Below, one piece after another: positions 28,598 through 36,230 of a stretch of 64,000 nt of DNA. Position numbers and translations under genes: made by a program. Below the pieces are notes generated by a model. It saw nothing but the letters and a program-made list of their open reading frames with translations. It had not been told where the DNA came from and did no database searches. The DNA lies in contig CAVZGP010000011.1 in NCBI GenBank assembly GCA_963774765.1, forward strand, positions 62,001 through 126,000, read 5' to 3'. This DNA is from Sva-07 sp963774765 (GTDB lineage Bacteria; Actinomycetota; Acidimicrobiia; Acidimicrobiales; Ilumatobacteraceae). Position 1 is the stretch's first letter. Each line of letters opens with the position of its first letter.

Positions 28598-30025
28598 ATG
28601 TGGTCGAATGACGCCGTGGCCGACGACGAACCCGACGACACCTCGCCGTGGACACGCGACGACTGGATGCCTGACAGTGCCGTTCCCGACGCCGCCGTGT
28701 TCGGGTCCGGCGCGCAACAACGCGGACGGGGGACTCCGAATCGACCCGATGGCACACCCGAACCCCCGCCGGAGGACTTCGACGCCCCCGATGTCGACGC
28801 ATCGAGGTGGTTGGCCGGACGCAAGGTGCTCGCGGGAGTCATCGTGATCGCGCTCCTGGTCGGCTCCGCCGGTGCGCTGCTGCGCAACGACGCAGAGCGC
28901 GAAGAGGTCCCCGAGACGACCCGGGTGTCGCCGGGCTTCGACGACGCGGCACCGACGGTGATGCCTCGCGGCACGAGTCCATCGACCACGGTGCGCGTCG
29001 TCACCGTCCCGGTGTCGCCCGAGCCCGGCCAGGTGGTCGAGATCGCCGATCCGGTCCCGTCGATCGTCGTCGGGGAAGCCCCCGCTTGGGCCGAACGCAC
29101 GATCGTCGTCCCCTCGACGTTGGCGGCGATGGCGCCGACCGAAGTCGTCACACTCTCGCAGGCCGGCATCGTCGACGTCGTCGAGTTCCCGAGCGGACGC
29201 GCTCGCAGCATCGACGTGTCGAGCATCGGCGCCGATCTGCAGGTGGCGGTCGGCGACCGCAGCATCGTCGCGTTCGACTCCACCACATTGCTGCAGATCC
29301 GCGATGGTGAACCGGTCATCGAAACCGAGGTGCGCGAAGGCATCATCTTCGTGCAGCCGTGGACAGGTGCGGACAGCTTCATCGTCACCACACCCACCAC
29401 CGGCGACCATTCGCCCGAGCAGGACTTGGTACTTCGAAGCGACGGGAGCACCGAGCCGCTCGACAATCAGTTCGTCGACGAGACCAGCTTCTTCTCGCGG
29501 GTGTTCTCACCGTTCGGCGAGGCATTGTTCACCGCGCCGGGCGGTGTCTACGCCGTCGACGGAGACGGGGATGCACGCCGCATCAGCACGGGCAGGCTGT
29601 TGGCCACCGGCGCGCGCCACTGGGCGATCGAGGAGTGCGACGAGGTGCTGCAGTGTGGCTACTCGATCATCGAGTGGGACACCGGCACCGGCACATCCGG
29701 AGACCTCGACGTGATCGATCAGTTCGGGTTCATCGACCCGTCGACTCACATCTCGCCCGACGGTCGCTCGATCGCCTATCGGGGTGACGCCGACGGTTCG
29801 AGCCGGCGCCGGATCCTCGACGTCGCCACCGGCGAATCGGTCGACGCGGGCCGTATCAACCAGCTGATCTACCCGGACGCGTGGGCGAGCGACTCGTCGG
29901 GCCTGTTCTTCAGCGACCGGTTCCTGCAGTTCGTCGACCGCACGAACGGCACGGTCACCGAGATCGAGGATCTCGATCGGATCCGCACCGTCGCGACGCG
30001 AGCCGTGCAATTCGGTGCGGAGTAG
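28598..30025 (+). CDS. Single-pass membrane protein with large extracellular domain, unknown function
   Basis: A protein of about 475 residues with an acidic, proline-rich cytoplasmic N-terminus (about 75 residues) and one membrane helix, VLAGVIVIALLVGSAGALL. A threonine/proline linker follows, then a region of about 320 residues rich in short strands. Repeated patterns such as ISPDGRSIAYRGDADGSSRRRILDVATGE, WASDSSGLFFSDR and VVTLSQAGIVDVVEF look like blades of a beta-propeller. The topology suggests an outside-facing sensor or anchor domain. I do not recognise the family. The ATG at 28598 is used; a GTG at 28616 is an alternative. Confidence 0.7.
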   Translation: MWSNDAVADDEPDDTSPWTRDDWMPDSAVPDAAVFGSGAQQRGRGTPNRPDGTPEPPPEDFDAPDVDASRWLAGRKVLAGVIVIALLVGSAGALLRNDAEREEVPETTRVSPGFDDAAPTVMPRGTSPSTTVRVVTVPVSPEPGQVVEIADPVPSIVVGEAPAWAERTIVVPSTLAAMAPTEVVTLSQAGIVDVVEFPSGRARSIDVSSIGADLQVAVGDRSIVAFDSTTLLQIRDGEPVIETEVREGIIFVQPWTGADSFIVTTPTTGDHSPEQDLVLRSDGSTEPLDNQFVDETSFFSRVFSPFGEALFTAPGGVYAVDGDGDARRISTGRLLATGARHWAIEECDEVLQCGYSIIEWDTGTGTSGDLDVIDQFGFIDPSTHISPDGRSIAYRGDADGSSRRRILDVATGESVDAGRINQLIYPDAWASDSSGLFFSDRFLQFVDRTNGTVTEIEDLDRIRTVATRAVQFGAE

Positions 30026-30039
30026 GTCCGGCACTCCGG

Positions 30040-30058
30040 GACGTATTCCGCCGAGAAT
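30040..30058. repeat. Copy of ATTCCGC-type dispersed element
   Basis: GACGTATTCCGCCGAGAAT matches the element at 638-657 in reverse orientation with one mismatch. Immediately upstream, CTCCGGGAC resembles CCGGGAC in the element at 42066-42113. It occupies the 66-base gap between convergent genes. Confidence 0.5.
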
Positions 30059-30091
30059 CGCGACGACGGCCCGACGGTCGTCACGTCACGG

Positions 30092-30931
30092 TCAGGACGA
30101 CAGAAGTTCGTCGAGCGATGTGGAGATCGTGCCCAGGTCCGGCCGGTCGTGGTGGACCAGGCGTGACAGATAGGTGATCGCGACCTCGTTGCGTTCGATG
30201 ATGCCCCCGTCGGTGTCCGGCGCCAACTGCACCGGGTCGCCCCAGCCCATCTCGACCGTGAACGCGTCCTCGTGGCCGGGAATCGGCTTCAAGTCGGCGT
30301 CGGCCATCGAGCGTGGCGGTGCCGAACCGACGTTCGCGAACTGCCAGGCGCTGAACTCCTCCACAGGAACGTCGGGAACGTTGATGTTGACGACGACGGG
30401 ATCGACCGGCATGTCGTCGACCAACGCCTGGGCGATGACCTTGGCGACGGTGGCCGCGCTGTCCCAGTGCTGCGTGGCGATCGATTCGTCCCAGCCCTGG
30501 CCCTCGACGCCGAAGCCGGTGACGGCCTGGCTGATCGCAATTCCGGAGATGCCACCGTTGCGTCCGGTGAGCGCGGCGCCGACGGTGCCCGAGTGGTACA
30601 CGGCTCGGCCGACGTTGGCACCGGGGTTGATGCCGCTGACGATCAGGTCGAACGGCGGCCCGAATGCACCGAGGCGGGCGAACATCACGCACAGCGCCGG
30701 CGGACCGCTCACCTTCCAGATTGCCGCTGCCGGGCAGTCGTCGATGTGGGCTCGTCGGACCTCGGGCTTGATCAGGTGGAGCGCCCCGAGCGCGGCGCCC
30801 GCACCCGAGAACTCCTGGTCCGGGGCGACGACGTGAACCTCGTGGTCGCCGTCGAGTTCGCAGATCGCTCGAGCCAGCACGTGCAGACCGATCGAGTCGA
30901 TGCCGTCGTCGTTCGTCACCAGGATGCGCAT
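30092..30931 (-). CDS. surE: 5'/3'-nucleotidase SurE
   Basis: About 279 residues of the SurE metal-dependent nucleotidase/phosphatase family, which hydrolyses nucleoside monophosphates and helps stationary-phase survival. The metal site is formed by the N-terminal MRILVTNDDGIDSIG, a serine in VVAPDQEFSGAG near residue 39, and the asparagine in IVSGINPGANVG near residue 97; HSGTVGAAL follows as in the family. The ATG at 30931 gives the canonical N-terminus, whereas the open frame upstream runs through the inverted repeat at 30968-31012. It diverges from the Rieske gene. Confidence 0.93.
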   Translation of the reverse strand: MRILVTNDDGIDSIGLHVLARAICELDGDHEVHVVAPDQEFSGAGAALGALHLIKPEVRRAHIDDCPAAAIWKVSGPPALCVMFARLGAFGPPFDLIVSGINPGANVGRAVYHSGTVGAALTGRNGGISGIAISQAVTGFGVEGQGWDESIATQHWDSAATVAKVIAQALVDDMPVDPVVVNINVPDVPVEEFSAWQFANVGSAPPRSMADADLKPIPGHEDAFTVEMGWGDPVQLAPDTDGGIIERNEVAITYLSRLVHHDRPDLGTISTSLDELLSS

Positions 30932-30967
30932 GGCCCCCATCCTCGCAGCCGTCTGCGACTGCCGCCA

Positions 30968-31012
30968 TCTCGTGAACAAGTCCGCCCCCAGAAGGCGAAC
31001 TTGTTCACGAGA
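30968..31012. repeat. Strong inverted repeat between surE and the Rieske gene
   Basis: The arms TCTCGTGAACAAGTCCGCC (30968-30986) and GGCGAACTTGTTCACGAGA (30994-31012) pair in 18 of 19 positions around a seven-base loop. A degenerate relative lies at 798-843. It could be an operator, a cruciform or a repeated mobile element. Confidence 0.75.
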
Positions 31013-31062
31013 ACGGCTGGATGGCTCGGGATGGCACGCGGGAGACTGGATACGCTCGCCGG

Positions 31063-32049
31063 ATGGAACTGTGCACCGGCTCGTTCTGCGCGAATCCGGC
31101 GATGCGGACACAGTGGTATGTCGTCGCAGATGCCAGTGATGTCGCCGACGCTCCGCTTGGCGTGACACTGCTCGGTGAGCGATTCGTGCTCTGGCGTGGG
31201 CCGAACGGCGGCGTGTCGGCAGCACCGGACCGGTGTCCTCACCGCGAGGCTCCCCTCTCCGAAGGTCACGTCGCCGACGGCTGCCTGGTGTGTCCGTACC
31301 ATGCGTGGACGTTCGACGGCGACGGCGCGTGCGTCGCAGTGCCGTCGTCCGGTCCCGACGCGGCGATTCCGTCCGCCGCCGGTCTCCGTCTCGTACCGGT
31401 GCGCGAGCGCTATGGCCTCGTCTGGCTCTGTCCGGGCACCCCGGCTGGTGAGCCGCCCGCGATGCCGCAGGATCTCGACCCCTCGTTCCGTCGAGTGACC
31501 GCCGGTGTCGAGACCTGGCATGTGTCCGCCACGCGGATGGTCGACAACTTCTGTGACGTCGCCCACTTCCCCTACGTCCATTCCGGCACCATCGGGCCCG
31601 ACACCGACCCTGTCGTCGCGCCGATCCACGTCGAATCTCTCGACGCCGGGTTCACCGGTTACCGGTACACCGTGGATGTGCACGACGAGCGTGGCAACGA
31701 CGTCCGTCAACGGATGTCGACTGCCTTCCACCTGCCGTTCGTGGTGCGCTCGAACACGTACTACGAGACCGGGCGTCGCGCCGGACACGATCGGGTCCTG
31801 CTGCTGTGCACCACCCCGGTCGACGACGTCACCTCACTGTTCACGTTCGTGTCGTGGCGCAACCACGACCACGAACTCTCCGTCGACGGCTTCCTGGAAT
31901 TCGACCGTGCGATCGGCGCGGAGGACAAGGCGATGCTCGAACGCATCGGCGGTACCCTGCCGCTCGACCAGGCGGCCACGGTCAGCGTGCGAGCCGACCG
32001 GCTGTCGGTCGAGTGGCGTCGCCGGTTCGCTGCGTTGCTCGCCGGCTGA
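31063..32049 (+). CDS. Rieske [2Fe-2S] oxygenase alpha-subunit-like protein
   Basis: About 328 residues: an N-terminal Rieske domain with the cluster ligands in CPHREAPL and CPYHAW (C-x-H...C-x2-H, residues about 55-80), then a ring-hydroxylating-oxygenase catalytic domain with mononuclear iron ligands in DNFCDVAHFPYVHSG near residue 165. The size and layout resemble single-component Rieske oxygenases such as the vanillate or pheophorbide-a oxygenase group. The reductase partner is not nearby and the substrate is unknown. The ATG at 31063 (MELCTGSFCANPAM) is chosen over 31021. It converges on the EamA transporter. Confidence 0.88.
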   Translation: MELCTGSFCANPAMRTQWYVVADASDVADAPLGVTLLGERFVLWRGPNGGVSAAPDRCPHREAPLSEGHVADGCLVCPYHAWTFDGDGACVAVPSSGPDAAIPSAAGLRLVPVRERYGLVWLCPGTPAGEPPAMPQDLDPSFRRVTAGVETWHVSATRMVDNFCDVAHFPYVHSGTIGPDTDPVVAPIHVESLDAGFTGYRYTVDVHDERGNDVRQRMSTAFHLPFVVRSNTYYETGRRAGHDRVLLLCTTPVDDVTSLFTFVSWRNHDHELSVDGFLEFDRAIGAEDKAMLERIGGTLPLDQAATVSVRADRLSVEWRRRFAALLAG

Positions 32050-32058
32050 CGATTGCGA

Positions 32059-32991
32059 TCAGATCGCTTCGACCGGTGTCGCCGGCGTGGAAATCGTCGC
32101 CGAGCGTGAACTCGCCAGCGTGAACAACGCGAGGCCGATGATCACCAGCGCCATGCCGATCACTTGCGGCTGCCGGACCTCCTCGCCGAGGATGAGAAAG
32201 GCGAAGGCCACAGCCAACGCGGGTTGCGCCGTCTGCATGATGCTGATCGTGGCCACCGGAAGATGCTGCTGGGCGAACACGATGCAGCCGTGGCTGAGCA
32301 TGCCGGTGAGCAACGTGAGGATGACCACCACGAGCCAGCCCTTGGCAGTCAAGGCGAACACGTCCGACCCGGCGATGATCGCCGCGAGTGGCCCGGCGGT
32401 GAGTACCCCGATCGGCATCATGCAGGCCATGAAGTCGAGCGTGCCGACACCGGCCGCGCGGGCCGCCTTCGATGTCAGCATGTACGTCGTCCACAGCGAG
32501 ATGACGCCGATCATCAACAGATCGCCTGACAGCGACGACGCTCCCTGTGCCGGCCCGAAGAACAACACCAACGACACACCGACGATCGAGATCAGCCCCC
32601 AGCGAAGTGCTGACCAGTTCGGTCGCTCGTCGAAGAAGAAGGCCCCGGCGGGCAGCAGCACGAACGGCGTCAGCGCCGTGATGAACTCGGCGTGAGCGAT
32701 GCTCGTCTTGTTGATCGCCGTGAAGAACAGCGCGATGTTGGCGCCGAACGCGAGTCCCGGAGCGAGCGCCAGACGCCACGTCGACGCAGTCGGCGCCGGA
32801 CGGCCCGTGCGCACGCGTGTGACGGCGACCACCAGCCACCAGCCGATGACGGCGCCGATCATTCGCCAGAACGCGACGACTGCGCCGGTCGACTCCGACC
32901 ACTTGATCAGCGGCGAACTCGTCGAAAAACTGACGACGGCAATGGTCATGGCGAGCAGTCCCAGCGTTCGCCCGCTGAGGCGTTCGGCCAT
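32059..32991 (-). CDS. EamA/DMT family transporter
   Basis: About 310 residues with ten hydrophobic helices arranged as two EamA repeats, the drug/metabolite transporter fold that exports metabolites and amino acids. Typical pieces are FSTSSPLIKWS in helix 1, FWRMIGAVIGWWL in helix 2, INKTSIAHAEFITALTPFV near residue 100 and the second-repeat MQTAQPALAVAFAFLILGEE near the C-terminus. The transported compound is unknown. Its ATG overlaps the stop of the CDF transporter by one base (TGATG), so the two are co-transcribed. Confidence 0.88.
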   Translation of the reverse strand: MAERLSGRTLGLLAMTIAVVSFSTSSPLIKWSESTGAVVAFWRMIGAVIGWWLVVAVTRVRTGRPAPTASTWRLALAPGLAFGANIALFFTAINKTSIAHAEFITALTPFVLLPAGAFFFDERPNWSALRWGLISIVGVSLVLFFGPAQGASSLSGDLLMIGVISLWTTYMLTSKAARAAGVGTLDFMACMMPIGVLTAGPLAAIIAGSDVFALTAKGWLVVVILTLLTGMLSHGCIVFAQQHLPVATISIMQTAQPALAVAFAFLILGEEVRQPQVIGMALVIIGLALFTLASSRSATISTPATPVEAI

Positions 32992-33938
32992 CAGTGAGCG
33001 GCCGGCGGCGCGACCAGGTCGGGATGGTCGGTGCGATGTACATCGGGCTCGAGGTAGATCACTGTCGCGGCCGGTACCGCCGCGCGGATCGCGTCCTCGG
33101 TCGCGTCGATCGCCGCCACGAGGAGGTTGGCCGTCAGCGTCGAGTCGAACTGGACCTTGGCCCCGACGAGGATCTCGTCGGGGCCGATGTGCTCGGTTCG
33201 CAGATGGATCAGCTGCTCGACGTTCGCGCTGGACTCGATTGCCTGAACGATCGCCTCGCGCTCGTCGGTCGATGCAGATTCGCCGATCAGGAGGCTCTTC
33301 ATCTCGACGGCGAGCACAGCGGCGATCACGATCAACAGCACGCCGATGCTCATGGAGCCGACCGCATCCCAGCGTGCGTCCTCGGTGAAGTGCGCCATCA
33401 GCACGCCGCCGAGCGCGAAGAACAACCCGACGAGTGCGCCGACGTCCTCCAGCAGCACGACCGGCAACTCGGGCTGCTTGGTTCCGCGGATGAATCGCCA
33501 CCAGCTCGTGCCGGGCCGGCGGAAGTGGTTCGATTCCTTGACCGCAGTGCGCAACGAGAACGACTCCAAGACGATCGCCACGACCAGGATCGTGACGGCG
33601 ACACCGAGGCTCTCGATCTCGTGCGGATCGCGGAACTTCTGGAACCCTTCGTAGAGGGCGAACATGCCACCCATCGAGAACAGCACCAGGGCCACGGCGA
33701 ACGACCAGAAGTACCGTTCGCGGCCGTAGCCGAACGGATGCTCCGGCGTCGCCGACTTGCGCGCGCGCTGGCCGCCGAGGAACAGCAGCAGCTGGTTGCC
33801 GGTGTCGGCGGCGGAGTGGATCGTCTCCGCCAGCAGGCTGGCCGACCCGGTGATCAGGAATCCGATGAACTTGCTGATCGCGATCCCGAGGTTCGCGAAG
33901 AACGCTGCGAAGATCGCCTTGCGGCTGCCGTCTGTCAC
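32991..33938 (-). CDS. Cation diffusion facilitator (CDF) transporter
   Basis: About 315 residues of the CDF family, which exports Zn2+, Fe2+, Mn2+ or similar metals in exchange for protons. Six membrane helices are visible. Helix 2 carries HSAADTGNQLLLF and helix 5 carries LLEDVGALVGLFFALGG, the usual positions of metal-site residues. The cytoplasmic C-terminal domain follows (about residue 230 on). The usual HxxxD/DxxxD four-residue set is partly altered (HSAAD, EDVGALVG), so metal preference is unclear. The GTG at 33938 is preferred over an ATG at 33971. EamA follows with one-base overlap. Confidence 0.88.
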   Translation of the reverse strand: MTDGSRKAIFAAFFANLGIAISKFIGFLITGSASLLAETIHSAADTGNQLLLFLGGQRARKSATPEHPFGYGRERYFWSFAVALVLFSMGGMFALYEGFQKFRDPHEIESLGVAVTILVVAIVLESFSLRTAVKESNHFRRPGTSWWRFIRGTKQPELPVVLLEDVGALVGLFFALGGVLMAHFTEDARWDAVGSMSIGVLLIVIAAVLAVEMKSLLIGESASTDEREAIVQAIESSANVEQLIHLRTEHIGPDEILVGAKVQFDSTLTANLLVAAIDATEDAIRAAVPAATVIYLEPDVHRTDHPDLVAPPAAH

Positions 33939-34029
33939 GTGGCGACAGTAGGCGATTCGAGCATTGCGCAAACGAGACGTCCGCCGCCCGGCGTTCCCCC
34001 GAACAGGGGGCGCCGGTAGCCTCGATCAG

Positions 34030-34674
34030 ATGAGTCCCCTCGAAGCCATGGCCGCGGAGACCGGTGCAGCGAGCGCCAGCGAACCGATCATCACGGTGAC
34101 CCCTGAAGCGATCGAGAAACTACGCGAGCTGCGAGACGACGAGGTCGACGGCGACAAACTGGGGCTCCGGCTCGCCATCGCCTCCGATCCCGGCCAGGAG
34201 TTCCGCTACGACCTGTCGTTCGAGGAGTACCTGACAGCGGCGTTCAACGACGCGGTGCGTACTCACGACGGGATGAAGGTGATCATCCCCGGCGACGACG
34301 TCGCGCTGCTGACCGGTGCCACACTCGACTACACGACCGCTCAGGGTCTCGTGATCCGCAATCCGAATCGCCCGCTCGCTCCGTCGGTCGAGGGTTTGAC
34401 CGCCGACGACGAACTGTCCGCCGAGATCGATGCACTCGTCGCGTCCGAGGTCAACCCCGCGCTCGCCGCGCACGGCGGATTCGTCACCTACGTCGGCCAC
34501 GACGGCGAGGGGACCGCGTACCTCACGATGGGAGGCGGCTGTCACGGCTGTTCGATGAGCAAGCAGACCATGCTCGACGGTGTGCAGACGATGCTCGTCG
34601 ACGCCATCGAGGGAGTCCAGAGCGTCCGCGACCTCACCGACCACTCCACCGGCGAGAACCCCTTCTACTCCTGA
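34030..34674 (+). CDS. nfuA: NfuA-type iron-sulfur cluster carrier
   Basis: A 214-residue fusion of an N-terminal HesB/IscA-like domain (ITVTPEAIEKLRELRDDE, residues about 20-115) with a C-terminal NifU/Nfu domain (residues about 130-205). The cluster-binding CxxC is in MGGGCHGCSMSKQTML near residue 180. This is the NfuA architecture, which delivers [4Fe-4S] clusters to target proteins under stress. The degenerate N-terminal domain lacks the IscA cysteines, as known for NfuA. It stands alone, diverging from the CDF gene and followed by the repeat pair. Confidence 0.9.
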   Translation: MSPLEAMAAETGAASASEPIITVTPEAIEKLRELRDDEVDGDKLGLRLAIASDPGQEFRYDLSFEEYLTAAFNDAVRTHDGMKVIIPGDDVALLTGATLDYTTAQGLVIRNPNRPLAPSVEGLTADDELSAEIDALVASEVNPALAAHGGFVTYVGHDGEGTAYLTMGGGCHGCSMSKQTMLDGVQTMLVDAIEGVQSVRDLTDHSTGENPFYS

Positions 34675-34746
34675 CTGTGAGGCTCCACGCCTCGCAGGTC
34701 ACGCCGCAACCTGGGGCGTCAACGGATTGGGGTGGAGTTGCGTTGC

Positions 34747-34848
34747 GATGAGCGAAACCGCCGTATCCGGTCGGTTCGCTCATCGGTCGGGGAATCTCGT
34801 GGGTTGCGATGAGCGAAACCGCTGTATCCGGTCGGTTCGCTCATCGGT
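34747..34848. repeat. Second tandem pair of GATGAGC...GCTCATC elements
   Basis: Copies at 34747-34787 and 34808-34848 begin GATGAGCGAAACCG, have GTATCCGG in the middle and end CGGTTCGCTCATC. Arms differ from the 10831-10934 pair by matching changes, consistent with conserved stems. The 259-base gap between nfuA and DUF2277 contains nothing else I can identify. Confidence 0.85.
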
Positions 34849-34933
34849 GGGAGAATCTCAGCGGCGCGTGATTCGTTCGGGTCTCGAAACGCTGGTGCCC
34901 AATCCGCTGAGGCCAAGCGCACCGCGTCACCGG

Positions 34934-35209
34934 TTACGCGGTGCCTGGCACCGGCGTGACCTGTCGGCGCGAGAGGCGTCGCAGCGGCGGATCCTGCTTC
35001 GGCGGTGACTTGCGTGGCGGGAGTTCGGCGAGGAGTCGTGTGGTGATCGCGGTGATCTCCGCGACGGCCCGTTCGAACGGTTCCTCGGTCGCCGTGGATG
35101 TCTGCAGCACGCCGCTGATCTTGCGGACGTACTGACGGGCACCGGCCTCGATCTCCTCCGGGGTTGCCGACGGTTCGAGGCCCCGCAGGGTGGTGATGTT
35201 GCGGCACAT
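34934..35209 (-). CDS. DUF2277 domain protein
   Basis: The 91-residue protein begins MCRNITTLRGLEPSATPEEI, the recognised start of the DUF2277 family, followed by ARQYVRKISGV and a helix ending AITTRLLAELPPRK. Function is unknown; the helical, lysine/arginine-rich build suggests interaction with DNA or nucleoprotein, but this is speculation. The last eight residues (VTPVPGTA) are encoded by the GGTGCCTGGCACC palindrome, so its C-terminus has been extended or replaced by a repeat element. It follows the acetyltransferase by one base, suggesting an operon. Confidence 0.8.
   Translation of the reverse strand: MCRNITTLRGLEPSATPEEIEAGARQYVRKISGVLQTSTATEEPFERAVAEITAITTRLLAELPPRKSPPKQDPPLRRLSRRQVTPVPGTA
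34940..34952. repeat. GGTGCCTGGCACC palindrome
   Basis: GGTGCC-T-GGCACC lies inside the 3' end of the DUF2277 gene. The related palindrome at 52840-52860 has longer perfect arms and follows rho. Confidence 0.6.
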
Positions 35210-35210
35210 C

Positions 35211-35489
35211 TCAGCGCACCAGCAACTCGGGGGCATGGGCGACGAGGTGCGCACGAGCCACCGAACAGGTGGCCCGAACCTGGCTGTCGCGAGCTCGGAG
35301 ATCATCGATCACGCCGTTCATCAACATCGACGAGTACCCCCTGTTCCGGTGCTGTACCGCGGTCTCGATGTACGGGATCGTGATCATGTCGTCGCCGACC
35401 GAGAACTCGGCAAACGCGACCACCTCGTCGCCGATGTCGAGCTCGTAGCGGCCGCGGTCGTCGTGGCGTGTGACGGTGCTGGAATCCAT
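35211..35489 (-). CDS. Small GNAT-type N-acetyltransferase (YidJ-like)
   Basis: About 92 residues, the size of the minimal GNAT fold seen in YidJ/YjdJ-type proteins. The pattern is a strand pair (RYELDIGDEVVAFAEFSV), MITIPYIETAVQHRNRGYSSMLMNGVIDDLRAR containing the acetyl-CoA loop (QHRNRGYSS, matching Q/RxxGxG/A loosely), and a C-terminal VRATCSVARAHLVAHAPE. The substrate is unknown. The ATG at 35489 is chosen; the longer frame overlaps the divergent gene. It is followed by DUF2277 with a one-base gap. Confidence 0.78.
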   Translation of the reverse strand: MDSSTVTRHDDRGRYELDIGDEVVAFAEFSVGDDMITIPYIETAVQHRNRGYSSMLMNGVIDDLRARDSQVRATCSVARAHLVAHAPELLVR

Positions 35490-35540
35490 GGCGAAAGTGT
35501 CGCGCAACCAGGCCCAGGTGCCGTGTGGCACGCTCGCGAC

Positions 35541-36221
35541 ATGTCCGCATCTCCTGGTGTCGCCGAGCTCTATCGGCTCGCTCACGCATCGTTCGACGAT
35601 TTCGTGCGGACGCTGTCCGACGACGACTGGCGCTCACCCGTTCCCTGCACTCCCGAATGGACGGCGCGTGACGTGTTGTCGCACGTCTCGGGGACCCCGG
35701 ACGACGCGTTCGCAGGGCGGATGGACGGCGCACCGGGCGAGGCCTGGACGGCCGCGCAGGTCGAACGCAACCGTCACGCTCGTGTCGACGAGCTGCTCGG
35801 TCGATGGGCCGAGCAGGCATCGAGTTTCGCCGACGTGATCGCAGAGATGGGCGAGATTCGGCCGCCCTTCGACGTGCACAGCCACGAACACGACATCCGC
35901 CAGGCGCTCGGCCGACCCGGTTCGAGATCCAACGTCATCATCGAAACCGCCGGATTCGGGTTGGCATCGGTCGGTGGCCTCGACGTCCGCCTCGCCGTGG
36001 AGTTGGACGACGGCAGAGCGGTCGTCAGTGGTGACCTCGACAGCGCCTCGACGGTCGCCCTTCGCGATGTGTCGGTGTTCGAGTTGTTCAGGTCGCGACT
36101 CGGACGACGCAGCCGTGAACAGGTCCGCAGCTATGACTGGACGGGCCCGGACGCCGGCATCGATGCCGTGCTCGACCTCTGGTTCCATTTCGGGCCGTCG
36201 CGGTTGCCGATCGAGGAATGA
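35541..36221 (+). CDS. DinB/maleylpyruvate isomerase-like protein (TIGR03083 type)
   Basis: A 226-residue helical protein of the actinobacterial DinB-like superfamily, some members of which are mycothiol-dependent (maleylpyruvate isomerase, mycothiol S-transferases). The N-terminal four-helix region contains WTARDVLSHVSGTPDDAF near residue 45 and HSHEHDIRQALG near residue 117, where two to three histidines could bind a metal. A C-terminal domain follows (residues about 140-226). The substrate is unknown. It is convergent with the PLP enzyme, with only nine bases between the two stops. Confidence 0.8.
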   Translation: MSASPGVAELYRLAHASFDDFVRTLSDDDWRSPVPCTPEWTARDVLSHVSGTPDDAFAGRMDGAPGEAWTAAQVERNRHARVDELLGRWAEQASSFADVIAEMGEIRPPFDVHSHEHDIRQALGRPGSRSNVIIETAGFGLASVGGLDVRLAVELDDGRAVVSGDLDSASTVALRDVSVFELFRSRLGRRSREQVRSYDWTGPDAGIDAVLDLWFHFGPSRLPIEE

Positions 36222-36230
36222 AGGGCGCCG

